From Kosakonia sacchari (lineage in GTDB: Bacteria > Pseudomonadota > Gammaproteobacteria > Enterobacterales > Enterobacteriaceae), in the NCBI GenBank assembly GCA_900109485.1, contig FOAY01000001.1, positions 107,914 to 171,913 of the forward strand: DNA of 64,000 nucleotides, in the 5' to 3' direction. Made by a program: the position numbers and the translations under genes. Below the pieces are notes generated by a model. It was not told where the DNA came from. It ran no database searches and was given only the letters and a program-made list of their open reading frames with translations. Positions 15,904 through 25,700 of this stretch are shown here, in pieces (within the stretch, counting starts at the first letter, position 1; each line of letters begins with the position of its first letter).

Positions 15904-17997
15904 TTATGCGTCGAAGGAATCAGGCGTACTGCTGAGCGCAATGCGCCCCATCACGCTGACCTGGAGGTTGAACTGCAACTCGGCGAAGGAGAGGACCGGA
16001 ACATGGTGAAATTCATTCTGAATCAGCAAGCGCAGCGGGCTTCGTAAATCCTGGGCCGTCAGCAATACGCCATTAAATGCACGAAACGGCGGGAAGATAT
16101 CGCGCAGTTGCTCCTGCAAATTTGCGTAATGCTGCTGATCGAGGGCGAAGAAGGTCTCGTTTTGCGTCTGGCGCAGGCTATCGCGAAGAACCTCTTCGGT
16201 TTCCGGCGTCAGTAGCCAGACCTGCATGCTGTTATTCTGCGCGTACTGGTGACAGATATGTTCTTTGATATCGATACGAATCTGATCAACCAGCATGTCG
16301 ATGTCGCGCCCGTTCTGGCTGTGTCCGAGCAGCGATTCGGAGATCGTTCTCACCGAGCGCAACGAGATACGCTCGGAAACCAGGCGTTGCAGGACGGTGC
16401 TGAACAAGGGGAGAGGAAACATACGCTGGAACTCTTGCGCCAGTTCAGGCTGTTCCATCTCGATCCACGTCATGATTGCCCGGGTTTCCTGCAGGCCAAT
16501 AAAGCGCGACCCGCTGGCAAACAGTGCTTCTTCCATCCGCGCCAACAGCATCTGATGCGCGTCCCAGGAGACCACATCTTCACGTTGCAGTAGCGGATGC
16601 GTTTCCCCTAACCATAGCCACTGGTTTTCATTCCGTAGCGCATTGCCTGGCTGCGCATCGGCGTTATCGCCCAGTTCCTCCTGCCACTTTTTGTCGATCA
16701 TCCGTCGCCCGTTGACGAGAGTGCCAATCACTTTGGGGACTTCATAAATGCAGAAACGAAACTCATCCTCCGCCTGTTGCGGGCTGTACTCGATATTGAA
16801 TACCGGCAGAGTAAAGCCGAACTGGTTAACAATGCGGTTGCGCAGACGGCGAATATCCTCGATTAGCGCGGTTACCGCCGGATCGCCGATGCGGGAAGCG
16901 GGAAAGATAAGCAAATAGAGACGGCTGGGATTAAAGGTGCGCAGATCTTCTTCGCCGTTGGTTTCCGGCGCGATCTGCTGGACGGAATGTTGTTGTACTT
17001 GTATGCGCGCGCGCCAGATTTGAAACAAACCGGAGCCCAGGGTAATGGCTCCCAGGACGATAAAGATAAGCGTGGGCATACCCGGCAAGAGACTAAAGCA
17101 GAACATACCGCAGCCCGCCATAATCCACGCTTTCGGCTGGCTCGTAAGTTGTTGGGTGATTTCGCGGCCGATATTGTTATCAATCACCTCTTCATCGCCG
17201 GAAACACGGGTAATCAGCATCCCGGCGGTCAGAGAAATCAATAATGCCGGAATTTGATCAATAAGACCGTCGCCGATGGTCAGAATAGAATAGATATGCA
17301 TGGCGTCGCTGGCATCCATTCCTGATTGCAAAACGCCAATGCAAAAGCCGCCGACCAGGTTGATAAACAGGATCACCAGGCAAGAGATAGCATCACCTTT
17401 CACGAACTTCATCGCGCCATCCATCGCGCCAAACAACTGGCTCTCTTTCGCTAAATCTTCACGTTTACTTTTGGCCTGTTGCACGGTGATTAAGCCGGCG
17501 CGCAGATCGCTATCGATAGACATCTGCTTGCCGGGCATGGCATCGAGGGTGAAACGAGCGGCAACTTCCGCCACGCGCTCCGAGCCTTTGGTTATCACCA
17601 GAAAATTCACCACGGTGAGGATGAAAAACACCACCAGCCCTACCGCCAGGTTGCCTCCCACCACAAAGTTGCCAAAAGCCTCAACGATATGTCCGGCATT
17701 TTGCTGCAACAAAATCTGGCGCGTCGTGGATATCGACAAACCCATGCGAAACATCGTGGTTAGCAGCAGCACGGAAGGAAATGTTGAGAATGCCAGCGGT
17801 TTCGGCAGATACATTGCCAGCATAATCAGCAGGCACGAGGCGCTAATATTGATAGCGATTAATGTATCGATCAGTGGTAATGGCAACGGAATGATCAGCA
17901 TAAAAACCACCGCCAGCGCGATAGTGGCACCGACAATTTCCGAACGCTGCATGGCGCTGATAGCGATCCTGTTCAGGACGACAAACAACATGTTCAT
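15904..17997 (-). CDS. hrcV: HrcV, major export gate protein (SctV)
   Basis: FlhA/YscV-family protein of 697 residues: about eight N-terminal transmembrane helices with the highly conserved cytoplasmic loop (SIDSDLRAGLI, LFGAMDGAMKFVKGDAI), then a large cytoplasmic domain that forms the nonameric substrate-docking ring. It overlaps hrpJ by four bases (ATGA). Confidence 0.97.
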   Translation of the reverse strand: MNMLFVVLNRIAISAMQRSEIVGATIALAVVFMLIIPLPLPLIDTLIAINISASCLLIMLAMYLPKPLAFSTFPSVLLLTTMFRMGLSISTTRQILLQQNAGHIVEAFGNFVVGGNLAVGLVVFFILTVVNFLVITKGSERVAEVAARFTLDAMPGKQMSIDSDLRAGLITVQQAKSKREDLAKESQLFGAMDGAMKFVKGDAISCLVILFINLVGGFCIGVLQSGMDASDAMHIYSILTIGDGLIDQIPALLISLTAGMLITRVSGDEEVIDNNIGREITQQLTSQPKAWIMAGCGMFCFSLLPGMPTLIFIVLGAITLGSGLFQIWRARIQVQQHSVQQIAPETNGEEDLRTFNPSRLYLLIFPASRIGDPAVTALIEDIRRLRNRIVNQFGFTLPVFNIEYSPQQAEDEFRFCIYEVPKVIGTLVNGRRMIDKKWQEELGDNADAQPGNALRNENQWLWLGETHPLLQREDVVSWDAHQMLLARMEEALFASGSRFIGLQETRAIMTWIEMEQPELAQEFQRMFPLPLFSTVLQRLVSERISLRSVRTISESLLGHSQNGRDIDMLVDQIRIDIKEHICHQYAQNNSMQVWLLTPETEEVLRDSLRQTQNETFFALDQQHYANLQEQLRDIFPPFRAFNGVLLTAQDLRSPLRLLIQNEFHHVPVLSFAELQFNLQVSVMGRIALSSTPDSFDA

Positions 17998-19163
17998 TTG
18001 GATTCATTCACCCTCGCAGCCGCGCGTGGGCGAACCTTCTCTTCCCAGGCGCGATATTCACTGGTGAGCATGCGCACCATTTTTACTGCCCGTTGTTGAT
18101 CGGCTGGATCGTTTTTCCACAGCGTGGAGGGGAGCTTTACCACCAACATCAGGAATTGGTTGTAAAAAAAGGATTGATGGAGCGGGTTCTGGCCAACAAT
18201 CTGTGGGCCTAATTGCGTTAACTGGTGAGACTGAAAACCGCTATGGCACATACCTATCAGAGAACGGATAAGCGAATCTGTGGGCGTGGTGACGTCAGCG
18301 AATTTTCCCTTCAGATTTACAAGAAAATCCTCAACCATCACCAGCGTGGTACTGATAGCGCTGGCGTCATTCAGCGCAGCGGCAATGTGGTGTAAAGCTC
18401 TGCGTGGTGAGGAGGGGGCCAGGGCGGCGATATCGTCCGCCAACGCGCGTTTCATGGTGCGTAATGCCAGTTCAAAGCGGCTGCTACCGAACTTTTCCAG
18501 CAAGACATCAAACAGGGTTTCCACGGACTGCTGGCCGATGACTGCGCTGTAGTAAAGCTGGCGCATGGCCAGTTTATGTTCCGGATGCGTGGTGAATGCC
18601 GCGATCGCCTCTGCCGTATTGATACCCGCGCCGATCTCTTGTGCAAACGTCTGCTCCAGCGTTTTTAATGCCGTGTTGATTGCCTCAATTTTCTCCTGTT
18701 GCCCCAGGCGTTGCGCAGTACTCAACGCGGCACGCAGTAGCGTATCTGCCAGCACGGGATCGCCCTCTGTTACCGCAACCCATTGCCCGGCGTCAGGGGC
18801 GTTATCGCTGGATAAAAGTTGTTCAATTTTCGTTTGGCGCTGTTGCCGGGCGGCAGGATCAGGGCTCTCCAGCAGTTGGTAAAGATCGGTGAGGCGCTCG
18901 ATTTTCGTCAGCGCAACGCGACCACGAATCTGATTGCGGCTCAGGACTCGTTGTTCATCGCGTTTGTGTTGCATTTCATTTTTTTCAGCCAGCAACGTGG
19001 CGATATCTCCCGGCGCACTGGCGACGCGGGTTTGCCGCGTTCTCACACTGGGATCGCGGGGCTGGCTCTTTTCGTCCGGGCTTAACGCATCCAGCAGGCT
19101 CTCTTGCTGCCTCAGTTCCTGCGGCTGTCTGTGTAAATAGTGCTGTGGGATTTTCATATTCAT
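17994..19163 (-). CDS. hrpJ: HrpJ, gatekeeper controlling translocator and effector order (SctW)
   Basis: 389 residues of the YopN/InvE/HrpJ family, a cytoplasmic and secreted helical protein that controls the order of export. The first ~70 residues are hydrophilic, Gln/Arg/Ser-rich and unordered, as in type III substrates; the remainder is all-helical with X-bundle-like segments (FEQEIGAGINTAEAIAAF region). First gene of the eleven-gene minus-strand operon, with an hrp box 33 bases upstream. ATG 19157 is an alternative start. Confidence 0.9.
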   Translation of the reverse strand: MNMKIPQHYLHRQPQELRQQESLLDALSPDEKSQPRDPSVRTRQTRVASAPGDIATLLAEKNEMQHKRDEQRVLSRNQIRGRVALTKIERLTDLYQLLESPDPAARQQRQTKIEQLLSSDNAPDAGQWVAVTEGDPVLADTLLRAALSTAQRLGQQEKIEAINTALKTLEQTFAQEIGAGINTAEAIAAFTTHPEHKLAMRQLYYSAVIGQQSVETLFDVLLEKFGSSRFELALRTMKRALADDIAALAPSSPRRALHHIAAALNDASAISTTLVMVEDFLVNLKGKFADVTTPTDSLIRSLIGMCHSGFQSHQLTQLGPQIVGQNPLHQSFFYNQFLMLVVKLPSTLWKNDPADQQRAVKMVRMLTSEYRAWEEKVRPRAAARVNESK

Positions 19164-19195
19164 TGCACTTACGCCTCGGCTTGCATGCTTACTGA

Positions 19196-19223
19196 TGTGT
19201 AATGGCGTTTCTTTCCCGGTTCC
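19196..19223 (-). promoter_or_regulatory. hrp box (HrpL promoter) of the hrpJ operon
   Basis: On the minus strand GGAACC (19223-19218), 15 bases, then TTACACA (19202-19196). The -35 part is perfect; the -10 part keeps ACNNA but lacks the leading CC, just as in the hrpA box. It ends 33 bases before the hrpJ start. Confidence 0.7.
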
Positions 19224-19269
19224 CTGTACGGGTGAATATTTACATTGTGTTTTTTCTTAATAGGGGTTG

Positions 19270-19283
19270 TGCAAGAAATTGCG
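19270..19283 (+). promoter_or_regulatory. Candidate HrpS-binding dyad upstream of hrpL
   Basis: TGCAA-GAAA-TTGCG, matching the dyad TGCAA-N4-TTGCA that I recall as the HrpS site of the Erwinia amylovora hrpL promoter, with one mismatch. It lies 125-138 bases upstream of the transcription start predicted from the -24/-12 promoter. Confidence 0.6.
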
Positions 19284-19381
19284 TAAAAATAAGCGCCCAG
19301 GTGTGCTTGTTTATTCCCATGAATATTTTATGGGTATTTGCTTTTTTTAAGAAAAATAAGACGTTGGCTCATTTTTTGGCG

Positions 19382-19397
19382 TGGCATGTCTTTTGCT
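19382..19397 (+). promoter_or_regulatory. Sigma-54 (-24/-12) promoter of hrpL
   Basis: TGGCATG-TCTT-TTGCT against consensus TGGCACG-N4-TTGCW, one mismatch, with the invariant GG and GC exactly 12 bases apart. Transcription should begin near 19408, giving a leader of about 26 bases before the hrpL ATG at 19434. Confidence 0.88.
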
Positions 19398-19433
19398 ATG
19401 AAAGATTCGCTTGCTAATAATGAGGATGCGATT

Positions 19434-19982
19434 ATGTCAGCAATTTTTTGTTTTGAACCTGCAGCATTAGAGGGAAATTTAAATCCTGCTTATTGGGAGA
19501 TTCTGATGCGTGAAAATGAGAAGCGGCTTTATAATTTTATTCACAAGCGGGTAGCGAATACGTCTGATGTGGAAGATTTAGTACAGTCAACATGGCTGGA
19601 AGTCCTCTGCAATTGTCATAGATTCAGAGGATTATCAAAGCCTGAAACCTGGATGTTTGGTATTGCCCTTAATTTGGTGAAAAATCACTATAAGTCGCTC
19701 AAAGTAAGTTATTTACATGATGAACTGAACGACAATGTGTTAACACAAAGCGATCTTCCTGATGATATTACGGAATATAAAGATACGTTGCACAAGGTAT
19801 TAAGGCATATTGCCAGGATGCCGCCGGATTACCAGCAGATCCTTCAGTTGATTGTCGATCACGATATTAGTTATCAGGAAGTCGCGGACGAATTAATGAT
19901 TCCTGTCGGCACTGTGCGATCCCGGCTTTCCCGACTGCGCCAGACGTTAAAAAATGAAGTCGACTGGCAGTCGGAGGAGTAG
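19434..19982 (+). CDS. hrpL: HrpL, ECF sigma factor activating hrp genes
   Basis: 182-residue ECF sigma factor. Region 2 spans about 28-95 with the core-binding and -10 recognition helices (DVEDLVQSTWLEVL ... ETWMFGIALNLVKNH), region 4 about 125-175 with the -35 helix-turn-helix (SYQEVADELMIPVGTVRSRL). HrpL reads the hrp boxes of secretion and effector genes. The frame is open from 19338, but the sigma-54 promoter at 19382-19397 lies inside that extension, so ATG 19434, with GAGGA upstream, is the start. Its position next to hrpJ, divergently transcribed, is as in P. syringae and E. amylovora. Confidence 0.94.
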   Translation: MSAIFCFEPAALEGNLNPAYWEILMRENEKRLYNFIHKRVANTSDVEDLVQSTWLEVLCNCHRFRGLSKPETWMFGIALNLVKNHYKSLKVSYLHDELNDNVLTQSDLPDDITEYKDTLHKVLRHIARMPPDYQQILQLIVDHDISYQEVADELMIPVGTVRSRLSRLRQTLKNEVDWQSEE

Positions 19983-20093
19983 TGTCATGTCGTTAACCAT
20001 CCAGGGAAGGGGGGTAAATCACTTTCTGATACAGCTTTATATTTTGGGAAGACGTAATCAGACCCTTTATCTGTTAAATATCAGGAATACGCT

Positions 20094-20963
20094 ATGAAAA
20101 TTTCCGCTGATTTTACTGCTGTACAACTCTCTGATCATGCGAATAGTCATCTTCAAAATACTCAGGCGAATCAATCACCTCCCCGTACGGCAGCAGACGC
20201 GTATCCTGACGTTCCTGAAAAGAACGACCCGATAAAAAATTCGGTATACAAAAATGGAGAACAATTACCCTTTGGCTATGATGTTGTTGTTTTTTTATCT
20301 AATGATGGACATCAAAACAAGGTCATGGGGCAATTTAACCCTGAAAATCCGGCTGAATTCCATGTTAAAGATCGGGATAGCGGAGCGCATATTGCCACGC
20401 TAAAGAAAACCACCCTGGCGGAAAGTCGGATAATTAATGGACGAGAGGATTTTTTTAGCGGGAAACAGGTCTGGATGTTGGCGCCCTATACGGGGCTGAG
20501 AGGGGGAGCAGGGTTATCAACGCCCGAAGATATCGATAATTATATGAGTAACGATGATGAAATTCAGTCGATGATGCTCTCCCCGCGAGAGAAGTGTTTT
20601 GACTGCGCACAACGAGTAGAAAAGATGCTGAACTATCAAAATATTCCGCACTTTACCAGAGCGATGTATATCTGGTTTAACAAAAACGATACGGTTCCTA
20701 AAACACACTATGTGGTTGTTGCTTGCCCTGAGGAGGGTATCAAAATTGCCATTGATCCGACCGGCGGACAATTTGATAACGTTTTTCCTTCTACCGAGTA
20801 CCTTAATACCTGGGCAAGTGAATTCAGATCGGGGTTCAACAATAACGCGATTATTAAATATAAAGATTTTGCCAACGCCAGAACATCAACAACAGAGGTC
20901 AACTCTTTCTTCCACGGTAATTCGGATGCTTTTGCGGGAAATATTTTAAGTCAGGTTTTGTGA
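20094..20963 (+). CDS. Candidate type III effector with a Cys-His-Asp (papain/transglutaminase-like) triad
   Basis: 289 residues, no signal peptide, Ser/Asn/Gln-rich and flexible first 40 residues as in type III substrates. I do not recognise a named family. In the C-terminal half EKCFDCAQRVEKM (Cys168, Cys171), THYVVV (His205) and AIDPTGGQF (Asp221) form the order and local context of papain-fold or transglutaminase-like enzymes. The spacing (37 and 16 residues from Cys168) is close to the Cys178-His216-Asp231 triad of the Salmonella deamidase SseI. It lies 111 bases after hrpL on the same strand, with AGGA before the start; no hrp box is visible, so it may ride on the hrpL transcript. Base composition is more AT-rich than the hrc genes. 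Confidence 0.6.
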   Translation: MKISADFTAVQLSDHANSHLQNTQANQSPPRTAADAYPDVPEKNDPIKNSVYKNGEQLPFGYDVVVFLSNDGHQNKVMGQFNPENPAEFHVKDRDSGAHIATLKKTTLAESRIINGREDFFSGKQVWMLAPYTGLRGGAGLSTPEDIDNYMSNDDEIQSMMLSPREKCFDCAQRVEKMLNYQNIPHFTRAMYIWFNKNDTVPKTHYVVVACPEEGIKIAIDPTGGQFDNVFPSTEYLNTWASEFRSGFNNNAIIKYKDFANARTSTTEVNSFFHGNSDAFAGNILSQVL

Positions 20964-21128
20964 CAGCAGTTTAAAAGCAAGTTTCAGCTTACAGTGATTC
21001 AGATGCTGGATATGCTGCAGGTTATCTGAGCTGCAGAGTGTGCAAAAGAGAATACTGTGAGTCATTTGTCCCTGGCCAATGTAGTCATTGCATTACACAT
21101 ATTCCGCCAGGGTTTCTTAGCTTTGAGG

Positions 21129-21152
21129 CTGGCGCCTGTTTCCAGACGCCAG
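21129..21152 (-). terminator. Hairpin after the TolC-family gene
   Basis: Ten-bp stem on the minus-strand RNA (one G-U pair) with a four-base loop, 14 bases after the stop codon of the outer-membrane protein gene. No T run follows, so it is either a weak terminator or a 3' stabilising structure. Confidence 0.4.
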
Positions 21153-21165
21153 AAAACTCTGCGAT

Positions 21166-22674
21166 TCAGAAGGACTGCATAGCGCTGATGTTGCCTTGTT
21201 GCCAGTTATTTTCTGACTGACGTAACGCTTTGCTTATATCGGTAAGGCGGTCAGATGGTAGCGTTTTGGGCAGCAAATCCAGCCCAACAGTGGAGAGTAT
21301 TTGCCCATAGGTGTTGCGCAGTTCTGCGTAGGCAAGATCCTGGCGAAGGTTGGCGTTTAGCGCATTGAGTTCCCCCTGAATTAATTGCAACTCGCCGATA
21401 CTGTTTGCCTTGTAGCGGTTTCTCAACTGCCCGGCAATCTGACCATCCAGGTCGTTCAACTCCTCGCTGGTTTTGTACTGGCGCTGCGCTTCATTGAAAT
21501 TCGCGCGGGCGACGTACAGTTGCGCCATGATGGCCAGCGACATGGCCTGACGCTGAACCTCCGAAACGCTTTCATTGGCTTTTGCTGTTTTATAAGCCGC
21601 AGGCCCGGACAGCAGATTAAACAGATTCCAGGTGACCTTCACGCCTACATCCGCCCAGCTCTGATTCACCATAAACGAGTTGCTGTCATAGTGACCTCCG
21701 GCGCTGACTTCCAGCCCCGGCAGCATGCGCAGCAGCGATTTGCGCGTTTCAGCCGCGTGAATACGCACCTGATAATCCTGCTCTTTCAGTTCCGGGCGAC
21801 TTAACAGCGCGGTCTGTTCCAGGGTGGCGAAATCGACATTCAACTGAGGAGCCGACATCTCCTCTTTTGTCGGCAAGGCAAGCGTATAATGAGTGTCCAG
21901 TGGCAAATTCATTAATGTCGCCAGTTCAGTCTTCGCCAGCGATAACGCCCGACGCTGCTCTTCCAGTTGACGTACGGCATCAATCAGCGTGCGGCGATAA
22001 CTCAGCACTTCGACAGGATCGCCCACCTGCTGTGCACTCATATGCTCACTGGCTTCACGCGCCTGGTTAACCCGGTCGATCAGGCTGTCGATGCGGCCCA
22101 GCAGGCGTTCTGCCGCTACGGCCCGCCAGTAGGCAGAACGCACATCCTGAATAATGGTATGCACAACCTTGCGTTTGCGTTCATCGGCGATCCAACGCTG
22201 ATCGGCCCGTTGCTTGGCACTGACATAGCTGACGCCAAAATCTAATACGTTCCAGACCATGGTCAGATCGGCTACATCACGGTTCTGATCCAGCGAGGTG
22301 GACGGCTCCAGCGACTGTCGCCCGGTTTCAACGCTTCGGCTGCTGGATGCACTGGTATTGCTGCGGCCAACGTAGCCTGCCGACATGGCAATTTGCGGCA
22401 GCATGTCATAGCGTGCAAGCTCCAGTTGCTGTTGCGATAATGCCTGCTCCATCACTTTAAGACGGGCTTCCAGGTTGTATTTGAGCGCCCTCGCCATAGC
22501 ATCATAGAGCGTTATCGGTGCTGTCACCGGCTCTTGCTTGCTGAACATAGCGATCTTGTCCTGCTGAATACGCTGCTCACCTTCCGCTTTGGAAACCGGC
22601 TGGCTGTTGACGGCGCAGCCGCTCATGGCTACCACGATGAGACTCAGACTGAAAAGTTTCCGACCCTTTAACAC
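21166..22674 (-). CDS. TolC-family outer-membrane efflux lipoprotein
   Basis: 502 residues. Lipoprotein signal with SGC (Cys20), then two TolC-type repeats with long helices rich in Ala, Gln and Leu (ARALKYNLEARLKVMEQAL; second copy around FATLEQTALLSRPELKEQDY). It should form the outer-membrane duct of a tripartite exporter. It starts with GTG after GGTGG. It is the last gene of a minus-strand series with the giant repeat protein, which is the likely cargo. No ABC or RND pump is encoded nearby. Confidence 0.85.
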   Translation of the reverse strand: MLKGRKLFSLSLIVVAMSGCAVNSQPVSKAEGEQRIQQDKIAMFSKQEPVTAPITLYDAMARALKYNLEARLKVMEQALSQQQLELARYDMLPQIAMSAGYVGRSNTSASSSRSVETGRQSLEPSTSLDQNRDVADLTMVWNVLDFGVSYVSAKQRADQRWIADERKRKVVHTIIQDVRSAYWRAVAAERLLGRIDSLIDRVNQAREASEHMSAQQVGDPVEVLSYRRTLIDAVRQLEEQRRALSLAKTELATLMNLPLDTHYTLALPTKEEMSAPQLNVDFATLEQTALLSRPELKEQDYQVRIHAAETRKSLLRMLPGLEVSAGGHYDSNSFMVNQSWADVGVKVTWNLFNLLSGPAAYKTAKANESVSEVQRQAMSLAIMAQLYVARANFNEAQRQYKTSEELNDLDGQIAGQLRNRYKANSIGELQLIQGELNALNANLRQDLAYAELRNTYGQILSTVGLDLLPKTLPSDRLTDISKALRQSENNWQQGNISAMQSF

Positions 22675-22732
22675 GATTCCACCCCTGCTGACTCTTGTTG
22701 TTATTGTTCCTACGCCTGACCCTTAGGCGCGT

Positions 22733-25700
22733 TTATGTGCGTTGTTTGTCTTCAGTGATTTGACCGACATCCCTCAATGCCTGCTCAATGGCTACCAACC
22801 GCTGCTGCGCATCGTCTCCAATACGGTGTAATTGCCACTCCAGATCGGGAGCGAAGTGCATCAGTGCGGCGATGGGCGTACCCGTGCCATCACTGGCATT
22901 GATGTTGCGCCAGCTCCCTCCGGAGAACACCGCCATCGGCGACAGAGAAGGCAGGCTGCTTCCCGAAAACATCCCCGCCAGTGAAGATGTTCCCCCCAAT
23001 GCTCCGCCGCTGTTAAAGCTGGGGAACGAACCAAGGGAGCTTTCGAACAGGCTGGCGCTGCTGGAGGCGGTACCTTGCGCAAACGTGCCCGCAACCTGGC
23101 TGACCGGCGTGTTGTCTGGTGTTGTCCGCTGGGATGACTGGAAAATCGTCGACGTGGCCGTCGAGGCATCTGCTGTTCCTGCGGTGTTCAGTGCGCCGAG
23201 CGACGGCGGGGAGAACAACGCGCCTAACGTTACGGGCGCATTGGCGACCACTGTGATCATTGGTGCGGGAGGCGTCGCTGACGGCTGGGAGCCGCCGGGA
23301 TTCATCAGGAATTCCGGGTCGCCAGCGCTAGTGCTGCTGGCCGCAATCGTCAGATTAAAGGCCGTACTGATCGATACGTTGCTGCCGTCGGTAGCGGTAA
23401 TGCGGATGGATAAACTTCCGGCATCGCCAGTACCGGGTGTACCGGAGAAGGTGCGGGTAGCCGGGTTAAAGCTCAACCAGCCGGGCAGCGCTGAACCGTC
23501 TGCCAGCGTGGCACGCAGTGTCAGCGTGTCGCCCACATCCGGATCGGTGAAGAGGTTCGCCGGGACGGTAAAACTGAAACTGCTGTTTTGTGTCGCGGTT
23601 TGTGCATTCAGCGCGCCGGATAGCACCGGGGCATCGTTAACATTGGTGACGTTCAGCCCGAAGGTGGTGCTGGCGGACGCATTGGCGCTGTCCGTTGCCG
23701 TGACCCGAATAGACAGATTCCCGACATCGCCATTCGCGGGCGTACCGGAAAAGGTACGGGTCGCCGGGTTAAAGCTCAGCCAGCCGGGCAGCGCTGAACC
23801 GTCTGCCAGCGTGGCGCGCAGCGTCAGGACTTCGCCCACGTCCGGATCGGTGAACGTGCCCGTCGGCACGGTAAAGCTGAAGCTGCCGCCTTGTGCAACA
23901 GCCTGATCGGCAACGGGCGTGGCAACAACCGGCGGCAGGTTACTGTTATTGACGGCCAGGCTGAACGTTGTGCTGACCGTGGCGCTGCTGCTGTCCGTTG
24001 CTGTGACCCGGATGCTCAGGTTGCCGACGTCGCTTCTGGCTGGCGTCCCCGAAAAGGTGCGCGTCGACGGGTTGAAACTCAACCAGGCGGGCAGCGCCGA
24101 ACCATCGGCCAGCGTGGCGGTAAACGTGAGCGTGTCGCCAGTGTCGACGTCAACAAATATCCCGTTGGGAACGGCGAAGCTAAATGCGGCGTCTTTTGTG
24201 GCGCTTTGACTGCCGATGGTGCTACCGACTATAGGGGCGTCATTGACGCTGGTCACTGTCATGGAGGCCTGCGCGCTGGTGTTCGAGGACGCGCTGCTAC
24301 CCCCGGATGTGGCGGTATCGGCAAGACCGGTGCTGGCTCCCGCTGTGGCAGAACCACTGGTTTGATCCCACGCTTTGAAAGCAAACGTCGCGGTTTCACC
24401 ATTGGCCCCGTCCGGTACATAACGAACCTGTGCAGTTGACGCCAACAACAGCGATGACGAGCCGGACACCGTACCGATATTGAACCAGTTAGCGCCGCTG
24501 TCGGTGGAGTATTGCCAGTGTCCGTTACCCGTGGTCAGTGTAATGGCAATACCGCTGGCAGCACCGCTGTCGACATCACCGTAGCCCGCATTGCTGAGCA
24601 ATGAGGAGACCGTTGTGGCTGAGGAGGTACTGTCTTCGTTGGTCGTGGTCAGGGTGACGGTCACGCCGTTAGACAACGTTGGCGCATCGTTCACCGCCGT
24701 GACGTTCAGGGTCATGGTGCCGACGTTGGCAGACGACTCGGTACCATCGCTGACGGTCCAGGTAAAGGCCGCGTAACCTGCACCGTTGGCATTCGCCGCC
24801 GGGCGGAAGGTCAGTTTGCCGATGTTGGCCGCGCTGACTACCGCACCGTTACCAAGCAGCGTGTCGCCAATGCCGCGCACGCCATCGCTGTTGGCATCAA
24901 TAAACAGTTCACCCGCGCCCGGCGCGCTGACAATGGTGATGGATTGCAGGGTGTCACCGCTATCCACATCGCTGAAGCCGAAATCGGCGGCGGTAAAGGT
25001 CTGGGTGCTGTCTTCATTGAGGGTCTTGCTGACAGCCGTGTTGCTGATCGCTGGCGCATCGTTTACTGCCGTAACGTTCAGGGTCATGGTGCCGACGTTG
25101 GCCGATGACGCGGTGCCATCGCTCACGGTCCAGGTAAAGGCCACATAACCTGCACCGTTGGCATTTGCCGCCGGGCGGAAGGTCAGTTTGCCGATGTTGG
25201 CCGCGCTGACCACCGCACCGTTACCAAGCAACGTATCACCCACGCCGCGCACGCCATCGCTGTTGGCATCGATAAACAGCTCACCCGCGCCAGGCGCACT
25301 GACAATGGTGATGGATTGCAGGGTGTCACCGCTGTCCACATCGCTGAAGCCGAAATCGGCGGCGGTAAAGGTCTGGGCGCTGTCTTCATTGACGGTTTTG
25401 CTCACTGACGTATTGCCGATCACTGGCGCATCGTTAACCGGTGTGATGCTCAACACTGCCTGATTAGTGCCGCTGCTGTTGATAGAGCCGTCATTAAAGG
25501 TCCAGCCCAGCGTCACGCTGGAGGGGGGATCGTCAGAACTGTTGGTGTAAGTCAGGGACTGCAGTACCGCATCCACAATGGCGGAGGTGGCGTTGCTGTT
25601 GAAGGTCAGCATCAGCGTTCCGCCCGAATTGGTGGTGACGCTGCCTATCGTTGTACCGTTATAGGTGAAATTTTGTCCCTGGGTGAGCGTGCCCAGTAAT

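Noticed and set aside
20964..21165. Possible small gene between the effector candidate and the TolC-family gene
   Set aside because: The only frame (about 60 codons, from 21038) overlaps the end of the minus-strand gene and has no start signal.
22788..23906. Long plus-strand frames opposite the giant repeat gene
   Set aside because: They arise from the repetitive Ala/Ser/Thr codons of the minus-strand gene; no ribosome site and no known domain.
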